Part shown: positions 45,198 to 55,558 of the stretch, piece by piece
Numbering within the stretch: position 1 is the stretch's first letter
Layout of the letters: the number at the start of each line of letters is the position of its first letter
Assembly (NCBI RefSeq): GCF_003074055.1
Contig: NZ_CP029043.1
Coordinates: 1,852,501 to 1,916,500, forward strand
Direction of reading: 5' to 3'
DNA: 64,000 bases
Source: Streptomyces nigra
GTDB taxonomy: Bacteria > Actinomycetota > Actinomycetes > Streptomycetales > Streptomycetaceae
Program-made: the position numbers and the translations under genes
Notes under the pieces: generated by a model
Seen by the model: the letters and a program-made list of their open reading frames with translations, nothing else
What the model was told of the DNA's origin: nothing
Database searches by the model: none

Positions 45198-46609
45198 CGG
45201 GCGGCGACCTCACCCTCGGTACCGCCCGCGAGCAGCGCCTCGGCGACACTCTCCAGACCGACCGAACGGGACGCCTTCACGAGCACGACGTCCCCTGGGC
45301 GCAACTCGCTGCGCAACAGGTCGACCGCCGCCTGTGCGTCGGACACGTGCACCGACTCCTCACCCCACGAACCCTCGTTATATGCGCCCAGTTGCAGCCA
45401 GGACGCTTCCCTGCCCCCGACCGCGACGAGCTTGCCGACATTGAGCCGGACGGCGAGCCGTCCGACCGCGTCGTGCTCGGCGAGCGCCTCGTCCCCGAGC
45501 TCGGCCATCTTGCCGAGCACCGCCCACGTACGGCGCCCCTGGCCCATCGCCGCGAGGGCGCGCAGAGCGGCTCGCATGGACTCGGGGTTCGCGTTGTAGG
45601 CGTCGTTGACGACCGTCACGCCGTCCGGGCGCTCGGTGACCTCCATCCGCCAGCGGGAGAGGGAGCCCGCCTCGGAGAGCGCGGTGGCGATCTCTTCCGC
45701 GGACATGCCCAGCTCATGGGCGACGGCGGCCGCGGCGAGCGCGTTCGACACGTGGTGCTCACCGTACAGGCGCATGGTCACATCGCTGCACCCGGAGGGT
45801 GTGTGAAGCACGAAGGAGGGCTGTCCGCTGTCCGTGAGTCGCACGTTCTCGGCGCGAACGTCCGCTTCGTCGGACTCTCCGAAAAGGACCACCTTCGCCT
45901 TCGTACGGGAGGCCATGGCGCGTACGAGGGGGTCGTCGGCGTTGAGGACCGCGGTGCCGCCCTCCTCGGCGGAGGGGAGGCTCTCGACGAGTTCGCCCTT
46001 CGCCTGGGCGATCTGCTCGCGGCCGCCGAACTCGCCGATGTGCGCGGTGCCGACGTTGAGCACCAGGCCGACCTTCGGCGGGGTCAGTTCGGTCAGGTAG
46101 CGGATGTGGCCGATGCCGCGCGCGCCCATCTCCAGGACCAGGAAGCGGGTGTCCTCGGTGGCGCTGAGGGCGGTGAGCGGCAGTCCGATCTCGTTGTTGA
46201 GCGAGCCCGGCGTGAACACGGTCGGCGCCTTGTGGCGGAGCACCTGGGCGATGAGGTCCTTGGTGCTGGTCTTGCCGGCGGAGCCGGTCAGCGCCACGAG
46301 GGTCGCACCGAGCCGGCGGACGACATGGCGGGCGAGGGCGCCGAGGGCCTTCTGCACGTCCGGCACGACGATCGCGGGCACGCCCACCGGGCGTGAGCCG
46401 AGGACGGCGGCGGCGCCGGCCGCGACGACCGCTTCCGCGAAGTCGTGGCCGTCCACGCGCTCGCCGACGAAGGCGACGAAGAGGCTGCCGGGCTCCACCT
46501 CACGGGAGTCCCGGACGACGGGTCCGGTGACCTGGACCGACGGATCCGGTATGTCGTACGTCTGCCCGCCGACGACTTCTGCGATCTCGGCGAGAGAGAG
46601 GGCGATCAC
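45194..46609 (-). CDS. murF: UDP-MurNAc-tripeptide:D-alanyl-D-alanine ligase MurF
   Basis: A 471-residue Mur ligase adding D-Ala-D-Ala. N-terminal domain: [12 protein letters not shown]...[36 protein letters not shown]-type ([11 protein letters not shown] is the MurE/F UDP motif). P-loop [19 protein letters not shown] (about 107-125), then [29 protein letters not shown] and the C-terminal [20 protein letters not shown] and [12 protein letters not shown]. The GTG at 46609 starts 4 bp after the murE stop, and its stop overlaps mraY (ATGA). Confidence 0.98.
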   Translation of the reverse strand: [471 protein letters not shown]

Positions 46610-46613
46610 AAGT

Positions 46614-48278
46614 TCATCCCTGGGTCTTCTTGATGGCTTCGCGCAGCACCTGGCGGTCGTCGAAGGGACGGACCACCCCGGCGATGTCCTGGCCCTGCTC
46701 GTGGCCCTTGCCCGCGATCAGCACGGTGTCCCCGGGCTGGGCGCGGGCGACGGCGGCGGCGATCGCGGCGGCCCGGTCCTCGAAGACCTGCACCTCGCCG
46801 CGCTCGTGCGCCGGCACGGAGGCAGCACCCCGGAGCATGGCCGCGAGGATCGCGAGGGGGTCCTCGGAGCGGGGGTTGTCGGAGGTCAGGACGGCGGTGT
46901 CGGCGAGCCGCGCCGCGGCAGCGCCCATCGGCTCCCGTTTCGTCCTGTCCCGGTCGCCGCCGCAGCCGAGCACCACGTGCACCTTGCCCTCGGTGACCTT
47001 GCGCAGGGCCTTCAGGACGGACTCGACGGCGTCGGTCTTGTGGGCGTAGTCCACGACCGCGAGGTACGGCTGCCCGGCGTCCACCCGCTCGAGCCGGCCC
47101 GGCACGCCCGGTACGGCGGCGATGCCGTCGGCGGCGGTCTGCGGGTCGAGACCCGCGGCGGCCAGGGCGACGATCGCGGCGAGGGTGTTGGCCACGTTGA
47201 AGGGACCGGCCAGCGGCGAGGTGGCGGTGATCCGCTCGTCCTTGGGGCCGATCACCGTGAACCGGGCGTCCATGGGGCCGATGCGGACGTCCTCGGCCCG
47301 CCAGTCGGCGTCCGGGTGGCCCTCGGCGGAGAAGGTGACGACCGGGACGCCGGCCTCCTTCACGAGCCGGCGGCCGTACTCGTCGTCGACGTTGACCACG
47401 CCGAGCCGGCTGCGCGCCGGGGTGAACAGCTGTGCCTTGGCCTGGAAGTAGTCCTCCATGTCGGAGTGGAACTCCATGTGCTCCGGGCTCAGGTTGGTGA
47501 AGACGGCGATGTCGAAGACACAGCCGTCGACCCGCCCGAGCACCAGGGCGTGACTGGAGACCTCCATGGCGACCGCCTCGACGCCGCGCTCGCGCATGAC
47601 GGCGAACAGGGCCTGCAGGTCGGTGGCCTCGGGGGTGGTGCGCTCGGACTTGATCCGCTCGTCGCCGATGCGCATCTCGACCGTGCCGATCAGGCCGGTG
47701 GAGCGGGCCGTGCGCAGGCCGCCCTCGACGAGGTAGGCGGTGGTGGTCTTGCCGGAGGTGCCGGTGATGCCGATCTGGAGCAGGTCGCGGCCCGGGTGGC
47801 CGTAGATGGTGGCCGCGAGTTCGCCCATCCGGCCGCGCGGGTCGTCGGCCACCAGGACCGGCAGGCCGGTCGCGGCGGCGCGCTCGGCGCCGGTCGGGTC
47901 GGTGAGCACGGCGACCGCGCCGAGGCCGGCGGCCTGGGTCACGAAGTCGGCGCCGTGCAGGCGGGCGCCCGGGAGGGCGGCGTACAGATCGCCGGGGCGG
48001 ACGGCCCGCGAGTCATGGGTGATGCCCGTGACCTCGACGGCGCCGTCCGGCTGTGCCGGCGTGGCGGCACCCAGCTGATCGGCGAGTTCCGCCAGGGGTG
48101 TGGCGGCGACCTGTACCGGCCTGGGCGGTCCCGGATACGTCACGGGGTGCCCCTTCTGGGTGGTTTGGGACTGATCAGCGTGTGGCACGGCGGTGAGCGT
48201 ACCGGGAGTACCCCCTTGCGGGCGAAGTGAGGGGCGGGGGGTGCCGTGGTTCCCGGGGTCGGGGGTGATCGTTGTCAC
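46614..48278 (-). CDS. murE: UDP-MurNAc-dipeptide:diaminopimelate ligase MurE
   Basis: A 554-residue Mur ligase with a ~45-residue Pro/Gly-rich N-terminal extension beyond the family norm (start TTITPDPGNHGTPRP). An internal GTG at TYPGPPRP would remove it, so the true start is uncertain. Core motifs: ITHDSRAVRPGDLYAALPG, P-loop GITGTSGKTTTAYL, MEVSSHALVLGRVDG, FTNLSPEHMEFHSDMEDYFQAKAQLF, and DNPRSEDP, the DNPR-type motif for diaminopimelate rather than lysine. Streptomyces peptidoglycan uses LL-DAP, consistent with this. The gene follows ftsI by 36 bp. Confidence 0.96.
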   Translation of the reverse strand: MTTITPDPGNHGTPRPSLRPQGGTPGTLTAVPHADQSQTTQKGHPVTYPGPPRPVQVAATPLAELADQLGAATPAQPDGAVEVTGITHDSRAVRPGDLYAALPGARLHGADFVTQAAGLGAVAVLTDPTGAERAAATGLPVLVADDPRGRMGELAATIYGHPGRDLLQIGITGTSGKTTTAYLVEGGLRTARSTGLIGTVEMRIGDERIKSERTTPEATDLQALFAVMRERGVEAVAMEVSSHALVLGRVDGCVFDIAVFTNLSPEHMEFHSDMEDYFQAKAQLFTPARSRLGVVNVDDEYGRRLVKEAGVPVVTFSAEGHPDADWRAEDVRIGPMDARFTVIGPKDERITATSPLAGPFNVANTLAAIVALAAAGLDPQTAADGIAAVPGVPGRLERVDAGQPYLAVVDYAHKTDAVESVLKALRKVTEGKVHVVLGCGGDRDRTKREPMGAAAARLADTAVLTSDNPRSEDPLAILAAMLRGAASVPAHERGEVQVFEDRAAAIAAAVARAQPGDTVLIAGKGHEQGQDIAGVVRPFDDRQVLREAIKKTQG

Positions 48279-48314
48279 GGTGCGGTTCCTGGCTGCTCGG
48301 TGCTGATCAGGGGG

Positions 48315-50285
48315 TCAGGGTTTGTAGGCGACCGGAAGGTTGGCGGGCTTGGCCCCGGTCGGCGGGACCTGGAGGGTCTTCAGCGCGAACTCCATGACCT
48401 GCTTGTAGATGGGGCCGCAGATCTGGCCGCCGAAGTAGTTGCCCTGGGTGGCGTTCTGGATGGCGCAGTAGACGGTGATCCGAGGCTTGTCCGCGGGTGC
48501 GAAGCCGGCGAACGACGACGTGTAGCCGCGGTACTTGCCGGTGGCCGGATCCACTCGGTTCGCCGTACCCGTCTTGCCCGCGACGCGGTAGCCGGGGATG
48601 CGCGCCTTGGTGCCGGTGCCCTCGCGGTCGTCCACGACGGACTCCAGCATCCGGGCGAGCGTCTTCGCCGTCTTCTCACTGATCACCCGGGTCTTCCTGG
48701 GCTTGGGCGCCTCGGTGAACTGCCCGTCGGGGCCCTTGCTGCCGCGGACGAGGGTGGGTTCGACGCGGACACCGCCGTTGGCGATCGTGGAGTAGATGGA
48801 CGCGGCCTGCATGGCGTTCAGGGACAGGCCCTGGCCGAAAGGAATCGTGTACTGCTGCGACGTCGACCACTTGCCGGGGGCGGCCAGGATGCCCGGGGTC
48901 TCGCCGGGGAAGCCGAGCCCGGTGTAGCTGCCGAGGCCGAACTTGCGCAGATAGTCGTAGAGGACCTTGTTGGCCTTGGGCTGGGTCTTGCCGAGCTGGC
49001 CGGTGGCGAGGATCGTGCCGATGTTGCTGGACTTGGCGAGCACGCCGTTGAGCGTGAGGTACCAGGTCTCGTGGTCGATGTCGTCCTTGAAGAGCCGGTC
49101 GCCGCGGTGCAGCCGGTTCGGTACGACGACATGCGTGCCGGGTGTGGCCACGCCCTCCTCCAGGACGGCGGCCATCGACATGACCTTCGCGGTGGAGCCG
49201 GGCTCGTAGGCGTCCTGGAGGGCCGCGTTGCCCATGTTGGCGCCGCTTGCCTCGGACAGGTCGTTGGGGTCGAAGCCGGGCGCGTTGGCCATGGCGAGGA
49301 CCTCGCCGGTGCGGGTGTCCTGGACGATGACGTACCCGCGGTCCGCCTTGGACTTGGCGACCTGCTCGCTGATCGCGTTCTGCGCGGCCCACTGGATGTC
49401 GCGGTCGATGGTGAGCTCGACGTCGCTGCCGGGCACGGCCGGGGTCTCGGTGGCGTTGACGGTGGGGACCTGCCGCCCGCCGGACTGGGCGTAGCGGATC
49501 TCGCCGTCCTTGCCGGACAGCTCCTCGTTCAGCTGCTGCTCGACCCCGCCGCCGCCCTTGCCGTCGGCGTTGACCCAGCCCAGTATCCCGGCGGCGAGGT
49601 CGCCGTTGGGGTACACGCGCTTGCTGCTGGCGACCGAGAGGACCCCGCCGAGGACGTTCACCGTGGCCTTGTCGGCCTCGGACTTGGTGGCGAGCGCCGT
49701 CTTCAGGTCCTTGATCTGCTTCCAGACCTGCGGGGTCTGGCGGCTGGCCAGCAGGGTGTAGCGAAGGTTCTTGTTCGCCGGCCGGAGCTTCTTGACGATG
49801 TCGTCCTGCTCCTGGCCGAGGATCGGCGCGAGGAGGGCGGCCGCCTGCTCGGGGCCGTCGTCGACGCCGAGCTTCTCGCGGGTGAAGAGGGTGGGGTCGG
49901 CCGTGATGTCGTACGCGTCGACGCTGGTCGCGAGGGCAACGCCGTTGCGGTCGGTGATGCCGCCGCGCTCGGCGGCGAGGGTGTAGCCGACGTAGCGGTT
50001 CTTCTCGGCCTTCGCGGCGTAGGTGCTCGCGTCGATGCCCTGCACCTGGAGCAGGCGCACCACGAAGGCGCTGAGGACGAGGGTCAGGGCCAGGCCGACC
50101 ATGCGCAGCCGGGGGCGGGGGCTGCCGAGCCGGATGGTGCCCTGGGAGCCGGGGCGGGGCCGGGCCGGGCGGCGGGCGGGGCGGGCGCCGGGTCCCGGGC
50201 GCCGCTGGGCGCCGCCGGAGCGGGCGGGCTTCGCGGGTCCGGGCACACGGCGGCGCGGCGGTTCCCTGTCGGACACTTCCGTCAC
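48315..50285 (-). CDS. ftsI: Septal transpeptidase FtsI (class B penicillin-binding protein)
   Basis: A 656-residue class B PBP. Basic Pro/Arg cytoplasmic N-terminus (1-60), one span (MVGLALTLVLSAFVVRLLQVQ, about 62-82), PBP dimerisation/pedestal domain beginning RGGITDRNGVALATS, then the transpeptidase domain: active Ser in EPGSTAKVM (about 364, SxxK = STAK), SSN in LAKSSNIGT, and KTG in VAGKTGTANRV (about 573-579). It cross-links septal peptidoglycan with FtsW. GTG at 50285 overlaps the ftsL stop. A beta-lactam target by family. Confidence 0.98.
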   Translation of the reverse strand: MTEVSDREPPRRRVPGPAKPARSGGAQRRPGPGARPARRPARPRPGSQGTIRLGSPRPRLRMVGLALTLVLSAFVVRLLQVQGIDASTYAAKAEKNRYVGYTLAAERGGITDRNGVALATSVDAYDITADPTLFTREKLGVDDGPEQAAALLAPILGQEQDDIVKKLRPANKNLRYTLLASRQTPQVWKQIKDLKTALATKSEADKATVNVLGGVLSVASSKRVYPNGDLAAGILGWVNADGKGGGGVEQQLNEELSGKDGEIRYAQSGGRQVPTVNATETPAVPGSDVELTIDRDIQWAAQNAISEQVAKSKADRGYVIVQDTRTGEVLAMANAPGFDPNDLSEASGANMGNAALQDAYEPGSTAKVMSMAAVLEEGVATPGTHVVVPNRLHRGDRLFKDDIDHETWYLTLNGVLAKSSNIGTILATGQLGKTQPKANKVLYDYLRKFGLGSYTGLGFPGETPGILAAPGKWSTSQQYTIPFGQGLSLNAMQAASIYSTIANGGVRVEPTLVRGSKGPDGQFTEAPKPRKTRVISEKTAKTLARMLESVVDDREGTGTKARIPGYRVAGKTGTANRVDPATGKYRGYTSSFAGFAPADKPRITVYCAIQNATQGNYFGGQICGPIYKQVMEFALKTLQVPPTGAKPANLPVAYKP

Positions 50286-50827
50286 CTGCCGGGGGTCGGG
50301 TACGGGGAGGGCTGTGCGTCGGAGGGGGCTGGGGACGCGCTCGGCGTGCCCTGCGGCGAGGCGGCGGCCGGGTCCGGCGCGGGTGAGGTGCCGGGTGTGG
50401 CGGGGTCGCCGGTGAGGGCCTCGGGGGCGAGCAGGAGCGGGTCGCGGGCGGCGGCGGGACCGGCGGCCGCGGGGCTGGGGACGCCCTTGACGGTGCCGTC
50501 GGGGCCGAGGAAGGCGGGGTCGCCGCCGGGCACCATGCCGAGTTCGCGGGCGCGGCGCTGGAGGGCGTCGGGCGCGGAGTAGGCGTCGATGTCGCGCTGG
50601 AGGGACTGCTCCTCGTCGGTGAGGGTCTTCGTCTCCCGCTCGAGGTCGTCCAGCCGGAACGCGCCCTCGCTGAGGGCGGAGTTCAGGACGAGCAGTCCGA
50701 TGAGTCCGCCGCCGAGGAGAAGGACGACGAGGAGGACGAAGGGGGCGCGGGCGGCGCGTCCGGCCCCCGCGGGCAGGAGCCGGGCGAGCCGGGCGGCCCG
50801 GCCCCTCAGTTCGGGTTTCCCGCTCAC
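50282..50827 (-). CDS. ftsL: Cell division protein FtsL (actinobacterial type)
   Basis: A small bitopic divisome protein of 181 residues: basic N-terminus (SGKPELRGRAARLARLLPAG), one span (FVLLVVLLLGGGLIGLLVLN, about 33-53), a coiled coil (LDDLERETKTLTDEEQSLQRDIDAYSAPDALQRRARELGM) and an Ala/Pro/Ser-rich extracytoplasmic tail. Sequence conservation in FtsL is low, so the call leans on topology plus position between rsmH and ftsI. The GTG at 50827 follows GGAGG; longer frames extend into Arg-rich non-conserved sequence. It overlaps ftsI by 4 bp (GTGA). Confidence 0.9.
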   Translation of the reverse strand: MSGKPELRGRAARLARLLPAGAGRAARAPFVLLVVLLLGGGLIGLLVLNSALSEGAFRLDDLERETKTLTDEEQSLQRDIDAYSAPDALQRRARELGMVPGGDPAFLGPDGTVKGVPSPAAAGPAAARDPLLLAPEALTGDPATPGTSPAPDPAAASPQGTPSASPAPSDAQPSPYPTPGR

Positions 50828-50906
50828 ACGCCCTCCCCCGTCCGGTGCTCCGGTCCGGAGGCGGCGTGCCCTCCGGGACCGGGCGTCCGCCCCTGCCTCT
50901 CGGCCC

Positions 50907-51902
50907 TCATTCGATGGACTCCCTGATGCGCTCGGCGCCGCGCAGCCGCGCCGGTGCGGCACGGCGGTTCTCGGCGACCTCTTCCTCCGTGGGAAGTTCG
51001 GCACCGCGTGTCAGCAGCTTGAGCCGGGGCTGGTAGCGCTCGGGCACGACGGGCAGCCCGGGCGGGGCGGTGGTGGTCGCGCCGGCCGCGAAGACCTGCT
51101 TGACCAGCCGGTCCTCCAGCGAGTGGTACGACAGCACCGCGATCCGTCCGCCCACGGCGAGGGCTTCCACGGCGGCCGGGATCGCCCGCTCCAGGACGGA
51201 CAGCTCGCCGTTGACCTCGATGCGCAGCGCCTGGAAGGTGCGCTTGGCCGGATTGCCGCCGGTGCGCTTGGCGGCCTGGGGCAGCGCGTCCCGGATGAGC
51301 TCGACGAGCCGGGCGCTGTTGGTGAACGGCTCCTTCTCGCGCTCGCGCACGACGGCGGACACGATCCGCTTGGCCTGCTTCTCCTCGCCGTAGGCGCGCA
51401 GGATGCGGACGAGCTCACCGGGCGGGTAGGTGTTGAGGACCTCGGCGGCGCTGATGCCGGTCGTCTGGTCCATGCGCATGTCGAGCGGGGCGTCCTGGGC
51501 GTAGGCGAAGCCGCGGTCTGCCTCGTCGAGCTGCATGGAGGAGACGCCGAGGTCGAACAGGACACCTTGGACGCGCGGGACGCCGAGGCGGGCGAGGACG
51601 TCGGGCAGCTCGTCGTAGACGGCGTGCACGAGGTGGGCGCGCTCGCCGTAGGGCGCGAGCCGTTCGCCGGAGAGGCGCAGCGCCTCGGTGTCCCGGTCGA
51701 GGGCGACGAGCCGGGCCTCGGGGAAGCGCCTCAGCAGAGCCTCGCTGTGTCCGCCGAGGCCGAGGGTGCAGTCGACGACGACGGCTCCGGGCCGCTCCAG
51801 GGCGGGGGCCAGCAGGTCGAGGCACCGCTGGAGCATCACCGGGACGTGCCGGTCCTCCCGTCGCCCGCCGTCCGTGTGGGGAAGCGCTTCGCGCCCTGTC
51901 AC
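50907..51902 (-). CDS. rsmH: 16S rRNA m4C1402 methyltransferase RsmH (MraW)
   Basis: A 331-residue SAM-dependent methyltransferase. It has the [13 protein letters not shown] opening, SAM motif [28 protein letters not shown] (acidic ribose ligand), [37 protein letters not shown] (the family active-site stretch), [18 protein letters not shown] and [16 protein letters not shown]. It methylates N4 of C1402 in 16S rRNA. First gene of the dcw transcript; the GTG at 51902 has GAGGG 8 nt upstream, directly behind a strong hairpin. No mraZ precedes it. Confidence 0.97.
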   Translation of the reverse strand: MTGREALPHTDGGRREDRHVPVMLQRCLDLLAPALERPGAVVVDCTLGLGGHSEALLRRFPEARLVALDRDTEALRLSGERLAPYGERAHLVHAVYDELPDVLARLGVPRVQGVLFDLGVSSMQLDEADRGFAYAQDAPLDMRMDQTTGISAAEVLNTYPPGELVRILRAYGEEKQAKRIVSAVVREREKEPFTNSARLVELIRDALPQAAKRTGGNPAKRTFQALRIEVNGELSVLERAIPAAVEALAVGGRIAVLSYHSLEDRLVKQVFAAGATTTAPPGLPVVPERYQPRLKLLTRGAELPTEEEVAENRRAAPARLRGAERIRESIE

Positions 51903-51916
51903 TCTTGGGCCCTCTC

Positions 51917-51946
51917 AGATCCGGCGGCGCACGCACCGCCGGGTCT
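51917..51946 (-). promoter_or_regulatory. Leader hairpin immediately upstream of rsmH
   Basis: An 11-bp GC-rich stem (AGATCCGGCGG with CCGCCGGGTCT, one G-T pair) and 8-nt loop ends 2-3 nt before the rsmH ribosome site. Without a U-tract it is more likely to affect translation or mRNA stability than termination. The surrounding leader (51947-52118) holds another stem, CTCCGG-N7-CCGGAG, and no gene. Confidence 0.5.
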
Positions 51947-52118
51947 CCCGCCGCTCGTGAAGGGGAGGTCTGCCGGCGCCTGGAGCGTCAGCCGACCGGG
52001 AGCGGGAGGAGGCCGAGCCGCACGTACGCGCCGCGCACGCGGGGAGGTCTCCGGAAAGTCGCCGGAGCCTCCGGGGTTTGCTGTCCAGCAGGGGGAGTCT
52101 CGCCTCCCGCTTCGCGTC

Positions 52119-52146
52119 ACTTTAGTCCACGGTGTCGCGCGGTCAA
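52119..52146 (-). promoter_or_regulatory. Putative housekeeping promoter of the dcw cluster
   Basis: On the minus strand, TTGACC (52146-52141), a 16-nt spacer and TAAAGT (52124-52119) fit an HrdB-type promoter. Transcription would start near 52112, leaving a structured leader of about 210 nt before rsmH. The plus side of this spacer (52150-52322) carries no gene and precedes the carbonic anhydrase; a TTGTG-N8-CACAA symmetry lies at 52233-52250. Confidence 0.6.
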
Positions 52147-52322
52147 TCAACCGGCCTGCGCGTCGCCGCGACGGGTTCCGATGACGCCCGGCGGGCGGCG
52201 AAACCGCCCGTATGGGGGCACTCACACCACCCTTGTGGGTTAGCTCACAACAAGCCTCGATGACGTTCTTTGTCCCCTCTCACGACAGGACCGGCGCCGA
52301 TGTGACCAGTACCGTCATGGGT

Positions 52323-52871
52323 ATGACGACTTCTGCATCGGTTCCCGCCGGCTCCGACGACGCGATAGACCGCAGCGGGACGGTCACCGACCGCCTCGTC
52401 GACGCGAACGCGCAGTACGCCGCCGAATTCGCCGACCCGGGCATGGACGCCCGTCCCGTCCTGCACGTCGCCATCGTGGCCTGCATGGACGCCCGTCTCG
52501 ACCTGCACGCCGCGCTGGGGCTGGAGCTGGGTGACTGTCACACGATCCGCAACGCGGGCGGTGTCGTCACCGACGACGTGATCCGTTCGCTCACGATCAG
52601 CCAGCGGGCGCTCGGCACCCGCAGCATCGTCCTGATCCACCACACCAACTGCGGCCTGGAGTCCCTCACCGAGGAGTTCCGGCACGAGCTGGAGATGGAG
52701 GTCGGCCAGCGTCCGGCGTGGGCGGTGGAGTCCTTCCGGGACGTCGACCAGGACGTCCGCCAGTCGATGCAGCGGGTGCGCACCTCGCCGTTCCTGCTGC
52801 ACAACGACGATGTGCGCGGCTTCGTCTTCGACGTGAAGACGGGTCTGCTGCGCGAGGTCGACGCCTCCTGA
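52323..52871 (+). CDS. Beta-class carbonic anhydrase
   Basis: About 182 residues from ATG 52323; an ATG two codons upstream (MGMTTS) is equally possible, and no strong ribosome site is present. Zinc ligands are C54, in ACMDARLD with the D56-R58 dyad, and H107 and C110 in IHHTNCG. RNAGGVVTDDVIRSL is also conserved, as in the small actinobacterial beta-CA group. It interconverts CO2 and bicarbonate in the cytoplasm, supplying bicarbonate for carboxylases. Divergent from rsmH. Confidence 0.92.
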   Translation: MTTSASVPAGSDDAIDRSGTVTDRLVDANAQYAAEFADPGMDARPVLHVAIVACMDARLDLHAALGLELGDCHTIRNAGGVVTDDVIRSLTISQRALGTRSIVLIHHTNCGLESLTEEFRHELEMEVGQRPAWAVESFRDVDQDVRQSMQRVRTSPFLLHNDDVRGFVFDVKTGLLREVDAS

Positions 52872-53118
52872 CCCCGGCCGGCGACACCTCGTGGTGACAT
52901 CGCGCGCACCCCTGGTGAGCATCGGCTTCACCTGTCGTTTCGCTGTCGATCCCGCCCTGCGGGGCATACAAAAGCCCCCAAGGCCGACATAACGCAGGCA
53001 GTTGTCCACAGTCGAGTGACACGAATCGGTAACGGCAGCAAGAATGCGAGTGTGGCAGCACGCGCAACGCCTCAGGCGTGGTGCCCGTGTTCCAGGGGAG
53101 GGCCGGTCCGCGTTGTGT

Positions 53119-53145
53119 CGGCCCGGTAAGAACGGGCCGAGGAGG
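53119..53145 (+). promoter_or_regulatory. Leader hairpin and ribosome site before moxR
   Basis: CGGCCCG-N7-CGGGCCG forms a perfect 7-bp stem whose 3' side touches AGGAGG (53140-53145), the moxR ribosome site. The gene-free 280-bp spacer upstream (52872-53118) is otherwise unassigned but contains several GC-rich palindromic segments. Confidence 0.4.
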
Positions 53146-53150
53146 GCCGG

Positions 53151-54190
<1,040 letters not shown>

Positions 54191-54194
<4 letters not shown>

Positions 54195-55558
54195 CCTCCG
54201 GCGAGGCTGGCCGGGCCGACGCGGACCGCGGTGACCGCAGCGGGATCCGTACGGCACTGGCCGGTCTGACGACGCGCGGCCGCTCCTTCCTGGCGGCGGG
54301 CGTCGCGGCCGCCGTCTGCGCGTACGTCCTGGGGCAGAGCGACCTGCTGCGCGTCGGGCTGCTGCTCGCCGCGCTGCCGCTGGTCTGCGCGACCGTGCTG
54401 TACCGCACCCGCTACCGGGTCGCGGGCAGCCGGCGGCTGTCCCCCGCGCGTGTGCCCGCCGGCAGCGAGGCCCGGGTGCACCTGGGGATCGACAACGTCT
54501 CCCGGCTGCCCACCGGACTGCTGATGCTCCAGGACCGGGTGCCCTACGTCCTCGGTCCCCGGCCCCGCTTCGTGCTGGACCGGGTGGAGGCGGGCGGCCG
54601 GCGCGAGGTGTCCTACCGGGTGCGCTCCGACCTGCGCGGCCGCTATCCGCTGGGCCCGCTGCAGCTGCGCCTCAGCGACCCGTTCGGCATGTGCGAGCTG
54701 ACCCGCTCCTTCTCCGCGTACGACGACCTCACCGTCGTCCCGCGCGTGGAGGCGCTGCCGCCGGTCCGCTTCGGCGGCGAGGCGAAGGGGTACGGCGACG
54801 GGCGGCAGCGCTCGCTGGCGCTGGCTGGCGAGGACGACGTGATCCCGCGCGGCTACCGCTACGGCGACGACCTGCGCCGGGTGCACTGGCGCTCCACCGC
54901 CCGCTACGGCGAGCTCATGGTGCGCCGCGAGGAGCAGCCGCAGCGCTCCCGCTGCACCGTGCTGCTCGACACCCGGGGCGACGCCTTCCAGGGCGCGGGC
55001 CCCGACTCGGCGTTCGAGTGGGCCGTCTCCGGTGCGGCCTCCGTGCTGGTGCACATGCTGGAGCGGGGCTTCTCCGTACGGCTGCTGACGGACACCGGGT
55101 CCTCGGTGCCGGGCGAGGGCACCGACGGATTCGCGGGCGCCAGCCAGGAGTCGGCGGACGCCGCCGGGCTGATGATGGACACCCTCGCGGTGATCGACCA
55201 CTCCGACCACGAGGGCCTGTCGCGCGCCTACGACGTGCTGCGCGGCGGCAACGAGGGACTGCTGGTCGCCTTCTTCGGCGACCTGGACGAGGAACAGGCG
55301 GCGGTGGCCGCCCGGATGCGGCAGCGCAGCGGGGGCGCGATCGCCTTCGTGCTCGACAGCGAGACCTGGACGCGGGAGGCGACGGACGTCCCCGGGGCCC
55401 TGTCCGGCCGGCACGGGGAGCGGCTGCGTCTGCTGCGCGAGGCCGGCTGGACCGCGCTCGGCGTGCCCCGCGGCGCCTCGCTGGAGGACATGTGGCGGCA
55501 GGCCGACCGGGAGCGCAGCGGGCTCACCGCGGCCGGTGGCGGGGAGGCGTGGGGATGA
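54191..55558 (+). CDS. DUF58 domain protein (MoxR partner)
   Basis: A 455-residue protein with two adjacent N-terminal spans (FLAAGVAAAVCAYVLG and LLRVGLLLAALPLVCATVLY), then an extended beta-rich part (SRRLSPARVPAGSEARVHLGI...). The DUF58 core is DDLTVVPRVEALPP, DDVIPRGYRYGDDLRRVHWRSTARYGELMVRREEQP (the family RxYxxGDxxRxIxWxxxAR pattern), ending in a VWA-like fold (RCTVLLDTRGD...). ATG overlaps the moxR stop and its own TGA overlaps the next ATG, so all three genes are translationally coupled. The partnership with MoxR is established for the family; the cellular target is not. Confidence 0.93.

Noticed and set aside
51903..52118. Possible mraZ remnant upstream of rsmH
   Set aside because: No MraZ-like frame on either strand; the region is a promoter and hairpin-rich leader.
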